From Leptodactylus fallax (Eukaryota; Chordata; Amphibia; Anura; Leptodactylidae), in NCBI GenBank assembly GCA_947044405.1, contig CAMRHE010000461.1, positions 1,116,001 through 1,180,000 on the forward strand: a stretch of DNA of 64,000 bases, read 5' to 3'. Shown here piece after piece: positions 22,970 to 32,139 of this stretch (positions are counted from its first letter, which is position 1; each line of letters opens with the position of its first letter). The translations under genes and the position numbers were made by a program. The notes under the pieces were generated by a model. It did no database searches. It was not told the origin of the DNA and saw nothing but the letters and a program-made list of their open reading frames with translations.

Positions 22970-25900
22970 TCACCCCCGCCGGGACAGGCCATCGGCATTG
23001 CCATGGGCCTGGCCAGGCTTGTGCCGTATGTCATAGTTGTATTGCTGCAGCACCAGGCTCCAACATAACAACCGTCCATTCTGACCTGCAACACGTTTGA
23101 TCCAGATCAGAGGGTTGTGATCCGTCACCACGGTGAAGTGGTGCCCATACAAGTAAGGCTGCAGATGCTGCAAGGCCCAAACAATTGCTAGGCATTCCTT
23201 CTCCACTGTGGCGTAGACCACCTCCCGCGGCAGAATCTTTTGGCTGAGGTACTGCACCGGGTGCTCTTGCCCCGCTGAGTCAAGCTGGCTCAGTACGGCA
23301 CCGAGTCCGTAGGTGCTGGCGTCTGTCTGTAGCACAAGCGGACGTGACTCATCGTACGCCTGAAGTACCGGTGCGTTCGCCAGGGCCGCTTTCAGGGCCT
23401 GGAAGGAGTGCTCGCAAGCATCCGTCCACTGGACAGTTTGCGGCAACTTCTTCTTGGTGAGGTCCGTCAAGGGGGCAGCCAGAGCACTATAGTTCGGTAC
23501 GAACTTCCTATAGTACCCTGCCGTACCCAGGAAAGACATCACCTGTCGCTTGGTCCGGGGGGTTGGCCAAGACGTGATTACATCCAGCTTTTCAGGTTCT
23601 GGTTTCAGGGTTCCCCCACCTACCCGGTGTCCCAGGTATTGGACCTCGCGCATGTCCAGCTGACACTTTTCCGGTTTGATGGTCAAGCCCGCACTGTGGA
23701 TCCACCCCAGCACCTGCGCCAGGTGCTGTAGGTGTTCCTCCCAAGTGGAGCTGAAGACGGCAATGTCATCCAGGTACGCAGTGGCAAACCCTTCGCATCT
23801 CGTCAGCAGGGAGTTAACCATCCGCTGGAAAGTGGCAGGGGCATTCTTCATGCCGAATGGCATGACAGTGGACACGTACAGTCCGAAAGGGGTGATAAAG
23901 GCCGATCGCTCCTGTGCCTGCGGGGACAGGGGGATCTGCCAGTATCCCCGACTCAAGTCCATGATGGACAAGTACTGCGCCTTACCTAACCGGTCAAGCA
24001 GGTCATCGATGCGCGGCATGGGGTACGCGTCGTCGACTGTAACCGCATTAAGTTCCCTGTAGTCTACACAGAACCGGGTGGTCCGGTCCTTTTTGGGCAC
24101 AAGAACCACAGGTGAAGCCCATGCACTGTGAGAGGGCTGAATCACCCCCAGTTCCAGCATCTCGTCAATCTCCTTGCACATCTGGACCTGTACCTCAGAG
24201 GAGACGCGATATGGCGACCGCCGGATAGGGGCATGATTCCCGGTATCCACATGGTGGATGGCCTGATCAGTTCTCCCGGGCTTCGCGGAGAACAGACCAG
24301 GTAGGGAGTGCAAAACTTCATCCAACTGGGACAGCTGGGCCTCAGCCAGCAGGGGGTTCACCTGTGCCTTCTTGTTGGACCCATCCTCCTGAAAATGAGC
24401 AAGCAAGTCAACAAGGTCTTCTTCTTCCCCCTCCTCTAGCAGACTGCATACCGAAAAGGCACTAGCTTCCCGGTCATGATGATCCTTCATCATGTTGACA
24501 TGGAAGACCTTATGCCTGTTCTGGCCTGGATCAACAGTGACCAGGTAGCTGACGCTGTTGACCTGCTGGTGCACGACGTATGGACCGGTCCATTTCGCCT
24601 GAAGCTTGTCCTGGGGCTCAGGGACTAGGACCCATACTTTCTGCCCCGGCTGGTATGTTCTCTCACGGGCATTCTGATCATACCAGCGTTTCTGGTCGGC
24701 CTGAGCCTGGACCATGTTGTCATGCACCAGCTGCGCCATAGCCTGCATTTGGTCACGGAATCGCAGGACATACTCCACGACTGGCACACCTTGGATGGCC
24801 GTTTCTCCTTCCCAGGACTCTTTCACAAGCGTTAGGGGCCCACGTACACGTCTCCCGTACAAGAGCTTAAAGGGGTAGAACCCCGTTGAGGCTTGAGGCA
24901 CCTCCCGGTAAGCGAACAGCAGGTGCGGGAGATAAGGTTCCCAGTCGCGCCCGTGGGACTCGACTAACATCCTGAGCATCTGCTTCAGGGTGCCATTGAA
25001 CCGTTCACACAGGCCATTGGTCTGTGGGTGATACGGGTTGGACACCAGATGTTGCACCTCTGTTACCTTACACAGGCCTTGCATCAAGGCAGACATGAAC
25101 TGGGTACCTTGGTCTGTGAGCATCTCTCTGGGAAATCCAACACGGGAGAAGATGCCTACCAGAGCCTTGGCCACTACATCAGCCCGGGTGGAAGACAGAG
25201 CGACAGCTTCCGGGTACCTAGTAGTGTAGTCTACTACCGTTAATATGAAACGTTTCCCGGTGCGACTGGGGATGGACAGGGGTCCAATGAGATCCACAGC
25301 CACCCGCTGGAAAGGTTCGATTATGATGGGCATAGGTATCATTGGGGCTTTTGAGCCTTGCCCTGCCTTGCCCATCCTCTGACAAGTGTCACATGAACGG
25401 CAGTATTTAGCTACATCTGTCCCCATTTTAGGCCAGTAGAATAAGTGGTTGAGGCGAGCCTTGGTCTTAGCGATCCCCAGGTGGCCTGCCAGTGGAATAT
25501 CATGAGCAATCCGCAACAACTCCACCTGATAGGGTTGGGGTACCACCAAATGTTTCTCCCTGAGCCGACTTTCTTTTCCCTTTGTGGGGATCGTTTCCCG
25601 GTACAACCTCCCTTGCTCCCAGTACACGTGGTCCTTGTCCGACACCAAGGGAGGTTGAGCAGCACGCTCCTTCAATGCGTCCAGACTGCGGTCAGCATGG
25701 ACAGCGTCCCTGAACTCCTGACTGGAACCAGACAGAAGAGATGTGCATGTCACATACCCGCTGTGCTCCTCCGGCTCCAGTGTGGGGAGGCTAGTCATGT
25801 TGGTCTCAGTGCCATCTCCAGGTGACAGAGGGAACGGCTCAGGGGTCGGAGCGCCTTCCACCCCTCTAGCACTCTGGCTGCGGGTTAACACCGCAACACC

Positions 25901-26140
25901 AGCAGTCCGTTCTTCATCCGGATCGGCCCTGAGATCCCCGTGACCTACTTGACCACCTGGCACATTGTCAGCAGTTGGGTGCTTATCGGATGCACTGGGC
26001 GAAATAGTAGAAGTCGCTTCCAGTGACTCAGAAGAGCTACCCTGTACACTTTCACAACAAGCATTGGCAATTACATTGACAGTACATTCATTAGCAATTT
26101 TTAATTCACACCAGGCCTCAATGAGATCTGTGGTAGACAT
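22970..26140 (-). CDS. pol: Pol: integrase - reverse transcriptase - RNase H
   Basis: An open frame of 1056 codons. Residues 213-253 form the H-H-C-C zinc domain (H213, H220, C250, C253). The integrase core has D283, D343 and E379 (35 residues between the last two), with a GPY motif near 519-521. Reverse transcriptase spans about 640-830, with D728 in IMDLSRGYWQI and YLDD at 789-792. RNase H starts around 930 with TDAS (D940), followed by E980 and D1007. Integrase thus precedes reverse transcriptase, as in Gmr1-type elements. The Met used here lies in the spacer, inside a duplicated segment; the natural protein would be made by fusion with upstream gag-protease. The frame stops shortly before the polypurine tract. 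Confidence 0.92.
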   Translation of the reverse strand: MSTTDLIEAWCELKIANECTVNVIANACCESVQGSSSESLEATSTISPSASDKHPTADNVPGGQVGHGDLRADPDEERTAGVAVLTRSQSARGVEGAPTPEPFPLSPGDGTETNMTSLPTLEPEEHSGYVTCTSLLSGSSQEFRDAVHADRSLDALKERAAQPPLVSDKDHVYWEQGRLYRETIPTKGKESRLREKHLVVPQPYQVELLRIAHDIPLAGHLGIAKTKARLNHLFYWPKMGTDVAKYCRSCDTCQRMGKAGQGSKAPMIPMPIIIEPFQRVAVDLIGPLSIPSRTGKRFILTVVDYTTRYPEAVALSSTRADVVAKALVGIFSRVGFPREMLTDQGTQFMSALMQGLCKVTEVQHLVSNPYHPQTNGLCERFNGTLKQMLRMLVESHGRDWEPYLPHLLFAYREVPQASTGFYPFKLLYGRRVRGPLTLVKESWEGETAIQGVPVVEYVLRFRDQMQAMAQLVHDNMVQAQADQKRWYDQNARERTYQPGQKVWVLVPEPQDKLQAKWTGPYVVHQQVNSVSYLVTVDPGQNRHKVFHVNMMKDHHDREASAFSVCSLLEEGEEEDLVDLLAHFQEDGSNKKAQVNPLLAEAQLSQLDEVLHSLPGLFSAKPGRTDQAIHHVDTGNHAPIRRSPYRVSSEVQVQMCKEIDEMLELGVIQPSHSAWASPVVLVPKKDRTTRFCVDYRELNAVTVDDAYPMPRIDDLLDRLGKAQYLSIMDLSRGYWQIPLSPQAQERSAFITPFGLYVSTVMPFGMKNAPATFQRMVNSLLTRCEGFATAYLDDIAVFSSTWEEHLQHLAQVLGWIHSAGLTIKPEKCQLDMREVQYLGHRVGGGTLKPEPEKLDVITSWPTPRTKRQVMSFLGTAGYYRKFVPNYSALAAPLTDLTKKKLPQTVQWTDACEHSFQALKAALANAPVLQAYDESRPLVLQTDASTYGLGAVLSQLDSAGQEHPVQYLSQKILPREVVYATVEKECLAIVWALQHLQPYLYGHHFTVVTDHNPLIWIKRVAGQNGRLLCWSLVLQQYNYDIRHKPGQAHGNADGLSRRG

Positions 26141-26694
26141 ATTAACAAGCTGGGAGGGAGACGCCCCCGCAAGGGAGGTTGAGCAGCACGCTCCTTCAAT
26201 GCGTCCAGACTGCGGTCAGCTTGGACAGCGTCCCTGAACTCCTGACTGGAACCAGACAGAAGAGATGTGCATGTCACATACCCGCTGGGCTCCTCCGGCT
26301 CCAGTGTGGGGAGGATAGTCATGGTGGTCTCAGTGCCATCTCCAGGTGACAGAGGGAACGGCTCAGGGGTCAGAGCGCCTTCCACCCCTCTAGCACTCTG
26401 GCTGCGGGTTAACACCGCAACACCAGCAGTCCGTTCTTCATCCGGATCGGCCCTGAGATCCCCGTGACCTACCTGACCACCTGGCACATTGTCAGCAGTT
26501 GGGTGCTTATAGGATGCACTGGGCGAAATAGTAGAAGTCGCTTCCAGTGACTCAGAAGAGCTACCCTGTACACTTTCACAACAAGCATTGGCAATTACAT
26601 TGACAGTACATTCATTAGCAATTGTTAATTCACACCAGGCCTCAATGAGATCTGTGGTAGACATATTAACAAGCTGGGAGGGAGACGCCCCCGC
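25647..26694 (-). repeat. 524-bp tandem duplication in the pol spacer
   Basis: 25647-26170 and 26171-26694 are near-identical direct copies. Both begin AAGGGAGGTTGAGCAGCACG on the plus strand and end GGGAGACGCCCCCGCA. Differences are scattered single bases (for example LKIAN against LTIAN in the translations). 524 is not a multiple of three, so the duplication itself shifts the frame between protease and integrase. Confidence 0.93.
26101..26664 (-). pseudogene. Duplicated spacer frame upstream of integrase
   Basis: This frame repeats the N-terminal ~165 residues of the pol frame (MSTTDLIEAWCEL onward) and then runs out of frame at the duplication junction. Ser/Thr/Glu-rich, with no catalytic motif. 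Upstream, an in-frame TGA (26716-26718 on the plus strand) separates it from the protease side. I see no function beyond a linker. Confidence 0.8.
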
Positions 26695-26863
26695 AGATGT
26701 GGGTGTGTCTACTGATCAGGTCTCACTGGCTCCTAGCACTGGAGTGAACAAAGCATCAATAACATTTTTGCTGAGTTGGGTTGCAGGAAGCTCATTTGCA
26801 TCTTCCCAGCTCTCAGCTGAAGGCAACTCATTAGCATTTACACTTACTGCCATGGGAAGTATC

Positions 26864-27286
26864 TCAGAGGGGGGGGTTACAAGCCCCCTCTGCAGATATG
26901 ACAGTTTGAGAAACATTATCAACAGTAATCATAGACAGTTTATCACAGTCAATTGGGGTGCTCCCCACCCCATATTGGGACACCATAGGTCCTAAATCAG
27001 TTCCCAACAGTACATTATCAGGCAAATCAGTCATTAGTCCCACATTATGCATTCCTTTTCCCGCACCCCAGTCCAAATGGACGCAAGCCATGGGCACAGT
27101 TAAGCGTTCTTGTCCAATACCCCTCAGGGTCAGAGTTTTTCCAGGGATAATACTGTCCGGAGGGACCAAGTCAGGTTGCACCAGAGTAACATCCGCCCCA
27201 GTGTCCCGAAATCCCATGACCACTTTATCCCCCACAGTGACCTGTTGACGGTTGGCATTGGATTGCAACCCCTCCCTCCCCACCAA
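26864..27286 (-). pseudogene. Aspartic protease of the Gypsy element
   Basis: The 140-residue frame contains GFRDTGADVTLVQPDLV, with the DTGA active-site motif of retroviral-type aspartic proteases, and later NVLLGTDLG, the second conserved hydrophobic-Gly stretch. The frame stops at CNPPL next to a run of eight G (26869-26876). Downstream coding resumes in another frame (TPPSEILPMAVSVN), so a slip in the G run probably broke it. Protease before integrase is the expected order. Confidence 0.85.
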
Positions 27287-27287
27287 G

Positions 27288-28601
27288 TATACAGATGAGC
27301 CAGCTGCCGTGGCTGTGGAAACAGGGGGGTTCTTAGAGAGGTTGGGGCACTCCGCCTTGAAATGTCCTGGCTAGTTACAGGCGTGACACCACCGGACCTC
27401 TCCTTGGGACTTGGAGGTGGTCGCCGGGGCGCCCAGAGTTCTTGGAACAGGGGAAGTAGAGGGGCACCCGGGACAGAGTTTGTCTTACCCCACTTGGAGA
27501 CCGCAGGCTGTGGTGAACTCCAGCTTTGCCCCTCCTTCCAGCTTGGGGTCTCTGCAGTGTGGCTCCTCTCTTGGTCCCTTGCTCCCTGGTGGACACATAG
27601 TCGTCAGCAATCTCTGCAGCCTGGTCTGCTGTCTTGGGTTTCCGATCACACACGAACTGGCGGACCTCCAGAGGGCACACCTGGAGAAATTGTTCCTTTA
27701 TCATAAGGTCCCCAAGTCCCTCAAATGTGGTGACAGTAAGTCCTTTGATCCACTGCCAGAATGTAGCCTTTAAGTGGTGCAGAACATCCGCATAGCTCTC
27801 TGTGGGACCCCACTGTATATTTCGGAACTTTTTGCGGTACACCTCCGTCGTGAGCCGGTATCTCTGGATCAGCACTGCTTTGATGGTCTCATAGTCCGCT
27901 TCCTCTGTTAAGCTCGTGGGAAACATCCAGGCCTTTTCCCTTCAGCCGGGGAGACAGGTAACGGGCCCATTCTGCCTGGGGAATATGATGCTGCTTACAC
28001 TCCCTCTCAAATCCCCGCAAGAACGAGTCCAAGTCCCCGTTATCTTCTAAGACTGGAAAGACCTCGGATCGGATCTTTAGTGCTTGGGCTCCTGGAGTTT
28101 GTGCAGGGGAAGGTTGCACCTGCGGGGAAGTTCCAGCTTTTTTAGCTCAAGCTGATGCTCCCTCTCCGCCTGGCGTTCACGGGCCTTTCGCTCAGCCTCT
28201 CTCTCAGCCCGACGCTCTGCAGCAGCGGCAGCGGCCTCTCTCTCCGCCCGGCGCTCTGCAGCTTCTCTCTCCGCCCAGCACTCTGTAGCAGCTTGGTACT
28301 GGAGAATCACCTGCAGACGGGTGTCAGAGTCACCGGCGTCTAGCTGCTGTAAGGCCATTTGCAAGTATAAGTCCTTTACCCCCACAGAACTGGGGCTACT
28401 GGTCCCTCCAGGCAAAGTTACCTCTGGGGTAAGGGCACCTGCTGAACCGTCTGGCATGGTGATGTTTTCTTGTGCCAGCCTCTCAGGACTTTGCTCCTCG
28501 TCCTGCCCGGCTGCAGCACCTTCCATATCAGCCATCTGCTCAGCGTTTGTATCAGTCAGTTGCCAACGTCCCCTGGCTCCACTTCTCAGAGACCAAGACA
28601 T
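27288..28601 (-). pseudogene. gag: Gag of the Gypsy element (broken)
   Basis: Three frames must be joined. 28601-28077 starts MSWSLRSGARG and contains an Ala/Glu/Arg-rich coiled-coil stretch (AEREAAERRAEREA). 28119-27889 holds ALKIRSEVFPVLEDNGDLDS and RYLSPRLKGKGLDV. 27926-27375 carries a SCAN-like capsid region (YRLTTEVYRKKFRNIQWG to DQAAEIADDYV). After another shift a CX2CX4HX4C zinc knuckle (CHAC ... GHFKAEC) lies near 27345-27390, with an in-frame TAG at 27371-27373 inside it. At least three frame breaks and one stop mean no full Gag can be made. Confidence 0.85.
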
Positions 28602-28769
28602 CCACTAGAAGCCGTTGCCAAATAAAAGATAGGACAGAAAAAAAGAAGAAGGGAGGGAACAGTACTGTACCAAATTTTCACCGTATTTTAAGCTTGATCT
28701 TATACCAAGCTTGTGCCATAGGATTGCCACAATCCTCAGTGTCTGAGTGATACACACCCACACACAGAT

Positions 28770-28788
28770 CCCACAACGCTGCCACCAC
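28770..28788 (-). promoter_or_regulatory. Candidate primer-binding site
   Basis: On the minus strand, one base after the 5' LTR, the sequence reads TGGTGGCAGCGTTGTGGGA. The TGG start pairs with the CCA of a tRNA 3' end. I cannot name the tRNA from memory with confidence. Confidence 0.6.
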
Positions 28789-29640
28789 TGTGAAGAATAT
28801 CACCTTGCCAAGCCCCTTGGCCTACCTGCGATCACCCTTCTTAACCTTCCACTCACAACCCGTGAGCAGACCGAGTTCATAGGATAGAATGAAACGAGCT
28901 GTATAAATTTTATATATTTAATAACCCAAGTGGGTCGGTACTAATTAATAGCATATACAGAAATATACAATATTAATATGATCAAGCATAAATATACGAG
29001 CAAAAGATCAATGATACAGCACACAAAATAAAAAGGAAAATAGAAGATAGAGAAAATACCGGCATAGGCTCGTAGTCCGTTTCTCTAGGCCACAACAGGG
29101 TTTTGGGCCTAGGGCTCAAGCTTAAGCAAGTTGCATAAAACAATTCTTCTACATGTTGTCCAGAACAAAGGCTTCAGGCCTCAATGCTAGGCCCTCAATG
29201 CATTCCTCAGTAGGGCAAGCTCTCTCATCTTCTCCCAGATCAGAGCTCCTTACTGCCTCTTTGCGGAATGACCAAAGAATACAGGTCTCCCCACAGCATA
29301 TGGCTAGTGCCCCACCCACCCCTTCCATCCAGGCAGCCCCCCTTCTCCCTCCTTTGCAGAACCCTCAGAGAGATGGGTACCTTCCTAGGTTCTGGGAGGG
29401 ATGGGTGAAGTTAAGGTCACTGGCCTGCTATCCCCCATCACCATCTGGCCAGGGATAATAAAAGTGCCTGGCTATAGCAAGCCATCTCCCATGATACACA
29501 CATAAAACCAGTGAAGCGTATCGTCCAGCAGTGTAAACCCAACTTAAACACAACATTCCAACAAGTAGGGGAAGGACTGACATGAGCAAGTAAAAATACA
29601 TTTCTAAGAAAGATGTACAACTGAGGGTCGGTTCATCACA
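28789..29640 (-). repeat. 5' LTR of the Gypsy element
   Basis: 852 bp, plus-strand text TGTGAAGAATATCACC to GGTTCATCACA. It is the upstream LTR for the minus-strand coding direction and lacks 6 bp (GGGAAA type) present in the other LTR. Confidence 0.93.
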
Positions 29641-29956
29641 CCCACCAACAAAGAATGGAGAAGTCTGTAATTTTTATCATGAGTACACTTCAACTGAGAG
29701 ACAGAATAAAAAAAAAATCCAGAAAATCACATTGTATGAGTTTTAAATAATTAATTCGCATTTTATTGCATGAAATAAGTATTTGATCACCTACCAACCA
29801 GCAAGAATTCTGGCTCTCACAGACCTGTTAGTTTTTCTTTAAGAAGCCTCCTACTCTGCACTCATTACCTATATTAATTGCACCTGTTTGAACTTGCTAC
29901 CTGTATAAAAGACACCTGTCCACACACTCAATCAATCACACTCCAACCTCTCCACC

Positions 29957-30883
29957 ATGGCCAAGACCAAAATGCTGTCTAAGGACAAATTTGTAGACCT
30001 GCCCAAGGCTGGGATGGGCTACAGGACAATGGGCAAGCAGCGTGGTGAGATGGCAACAACTTTTGGCGCAATTATTAGAAAACAGAAGAAACACAAGATG
30101 ACTGTCATGTGGGGTAAGGATGATTCTGAGAAAGGTCAGGAATCTTCCCAGAACTACATTCGAGGACTTGGTCAATGACCTGAAGAGAGCTGGGACCACA
30201 GTCTCCTCGATTACCGTTAGTAACACACTTTGCTGTCATGGATTAAAATCCTGCAGGGCACACAAGGTCCCCCTGCTCACGCCAGCACATTTCCAGGCCT
30301 GTTTGAAGTCCGCCAATGACCATCTCGATAATCCAACTCCACTCGTTGTGTTTGGAGGAAGAAGAAGGATGAGTACAACCCCAAGAAAACCATCTAAACA
30401 GTGAAGCATGGGGGTGGAAACATCAACCTTTGGGGGTGCTTTTCTGCAAAGGGGACAGGATGACTGCACCGTATTGAAGGGAGGATGGATGGGGCAATGT
30501 ACCACCAGATTTTGGCCAACAACCTCCTTTCTGCAGTAAGGGCATTGAAGATGGGTCATGACAATGACCCTAAACATACTGCCAGGGCAACTAAGGAGTA
30601 GCTCCATAAGAAGCATTTCCAGGTCCTGGAGTTGCCTACCCAGTCTCCAGACCTGATCCCAATCGAAAATCTTTGGAGGGATCCGAAACTCAATGTAGCC
30701 CAGCGACAGCCCCGAAACCTGAAAGATCTGGAGTGGGCCAAAATCCCTGCTGCAGTGTTTGCAAACTTGGTCAAGAACTATGACCTCTGTAATTGCAAGC
30801 AAACGTTTCTGTACCAAATATTAAGTTCTGTTTTTCTATTGTATCAAATACTTATTTTATGCAATAAAATGCACATTGATTAA
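29957..30883 (+). pseudogene. Tc1/mariner transposase pseudogene (family B)
   Basis: Starts [19 protein letters not shown] at 29957 and shifts frame near 30115, continuing with [20 protein letters not shown]. After SANDHLDN the text jumps to VVFGGRRR: about 60 bp encoding the WSDET-type motif with the first catalytic Asp is gone. The second motif is present as [15 protein letters not shown] and then a TAG. The third follows as [20 protein letters not shown]. The C-terminus runs through to 30883 in non-homologous text. Dead copy; the surrounding inverted repeats are intact apart from the LTR insertion. Confidence 0.9.
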
Positions 30884-31040
30884 AGCCACACATCGAATTT
30901 TCTGGATTTTTTTTTTCTTTAGATTCTGTCTCTCACAGTTGAAGTGTACCTATGATAAAAATTAAAGACCTCTCCATTCTTTGTAGGTGGGAAAACTTGC
31001 AAAATCGCCAGTGTATCAAATACTTATTTTCCCCACTGTA

Positions 31041-32135
31041 TGGGCACTGAAATGGTGTATCTCTGGAAAAATTGCAATTTTCACTTTTCATTATGAGCTG
31101 TGCATTCATTTCTGAAAATTAAATTAATGCAACACTCAAGGGTTAAAAATGCTCTCTCACCCACTTGTTAAATTCCTTCAGTGGTGTAGTTTCCAAAATG
31201 GAGTCACATGTCTGTGGATTCCACTTTACTGGCAATTCAGGGGCTCTGCAAAAGTGGCATGAGGTCCAAAAATCAAACTGTGCTCCAAAAACCAAAATAG
31301 CTTCCCTTCTGTGCCTGGCTGTGCCCAAACAGCAGTTTATCCCCACATATGGCATTATGTACATTACCTTGGGTACAACAGTATCATACATGTAGACATA
31401 AACTGCCGTTTGGGCACACAGCAGGGTGCAGATGTGAAGAGCGCTATGTGACTTTTGGAGTACAGATTTAGATTGTTGGTTTTTGGACCAACCATGTAAC
31501 AGTTGCAGAGACCCTAAACTTGCCCCTACAAAATGGGGTCACTTCTTGGGGTATTTCAATTTACAGGCACCTCCAAGGCTCTGCAAAAACAGCATGGCAT
31601 CCAGAAAGTCCCTCTAAATCTGTACTCCAGAATCTAAGAAACTCAGTGCTCCTTCCCTTCTAAGTCCTGCTGTGTGCCCAAGCAGCAGTTTACACCCACA
31701 TATATAACTTTTTTGTACCTGGGATAATCCACTTAAGGCTAAGGCCCCATGTTGCGGAAACGCAGCTTTTTTGTTGCAGATTTTGCTGCGTTTTTTGAGC
31801 CAAAGCCAACAATGGCTACAAAAGGAATGGGAAATATATAGGAAGTTCTTATGCTTCTACCTTCTGATAAATCCACTCCTGGCTTCGGCTCAAAAAACCA
31901 CAACAAAATCTGCAACAAAAAAAGCTGTGTTTCCGCAATGTGGGGCTGTAGCCTAACAGTTTTATGAGTGCATGTCTTTGATAACACAAAGTGAGGGCAA
32001 CATATTGGGCACTGAAATGGCATATTTCAATTTTCACTTTATACATTCATTTTTGGGAAGCATACATTTGATAATATTCCTTGAGGAGTGTAGTTTCTAA
32101 AATGCGGTCACAAAAGCGACATGGCACCTGAATCA
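31041..32135. repeat. Diverged tandem interspersed repeat
   Basis: Recurring phrases TGGGCACTGAAATGG (31041, 32005), GTGTAGTTTCCAAAATGG (31184, 32088) and CAAAATGGGGTCACTTCTTG (31526) show an old repeat with several loosely spaced units. Its arm 31041-31160 is inverted relative to 21755-21885. A MITE is nested at 31737-31953. Confidence 0.6.
31737..31953. mobile_element. Palindromic MITE, copy 2 (GGCTAAGGCC family)
   Basis: Ends GGCTAAGGCCCCATGTTGCG and its complement (GTGGGGCTGTAGCC), flanked by TAA at 31734-31736 and 31954-31956. Nearly fully palindromic, 217 bp. Confidence 0.85.
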
Positions 32136-32139
32136 GAAA

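Larger units (their letters stand above)
22041..29640 (-). mobile_element. Gmr1-like Gypsy LTR retrotransposon, full length, defective
   Basis: Two LTRs (22041-22898 and 28789-29640) and a 5-bp target duplication CCCAC (22036-22040, 29641-29645) bound the element. It reads on the minus strand: 5' LTR, primer-binding region, gag, protease, spacer, integrase, reverse transcriptase, RNase H, polypurine tract, 3' LTR. Integrase before reverse transcriptase is the copia-like order known in the Gmr1 group of deuterostome Gypsy elements. Gag and protease are broken by frameshifts and stops, and a 524-bp segment is tandemly duplicated, but the main pol frame is open. Confidence 0.93.
21995..31038 (+). 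mobile_element. Tc1-like transposon, family B, split by an LTR element
   Basis: The left end CAGTGGGGAAAGTAAGTATT (21995) and right end AATACTTATTTTCCCCACTG (to 31038) are terminal inverted repeats. TA follows on the right (31039-31040); on the left the dinucleotide is TG. The 7.6-kb LTR element (22041-29640) interrupts the 5' inverted repeat between CCCAC and its duplicate. Removing it leaves about 1.44 kb with a transposase pseudogene at 29957-30883. Confidence 0.9.
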
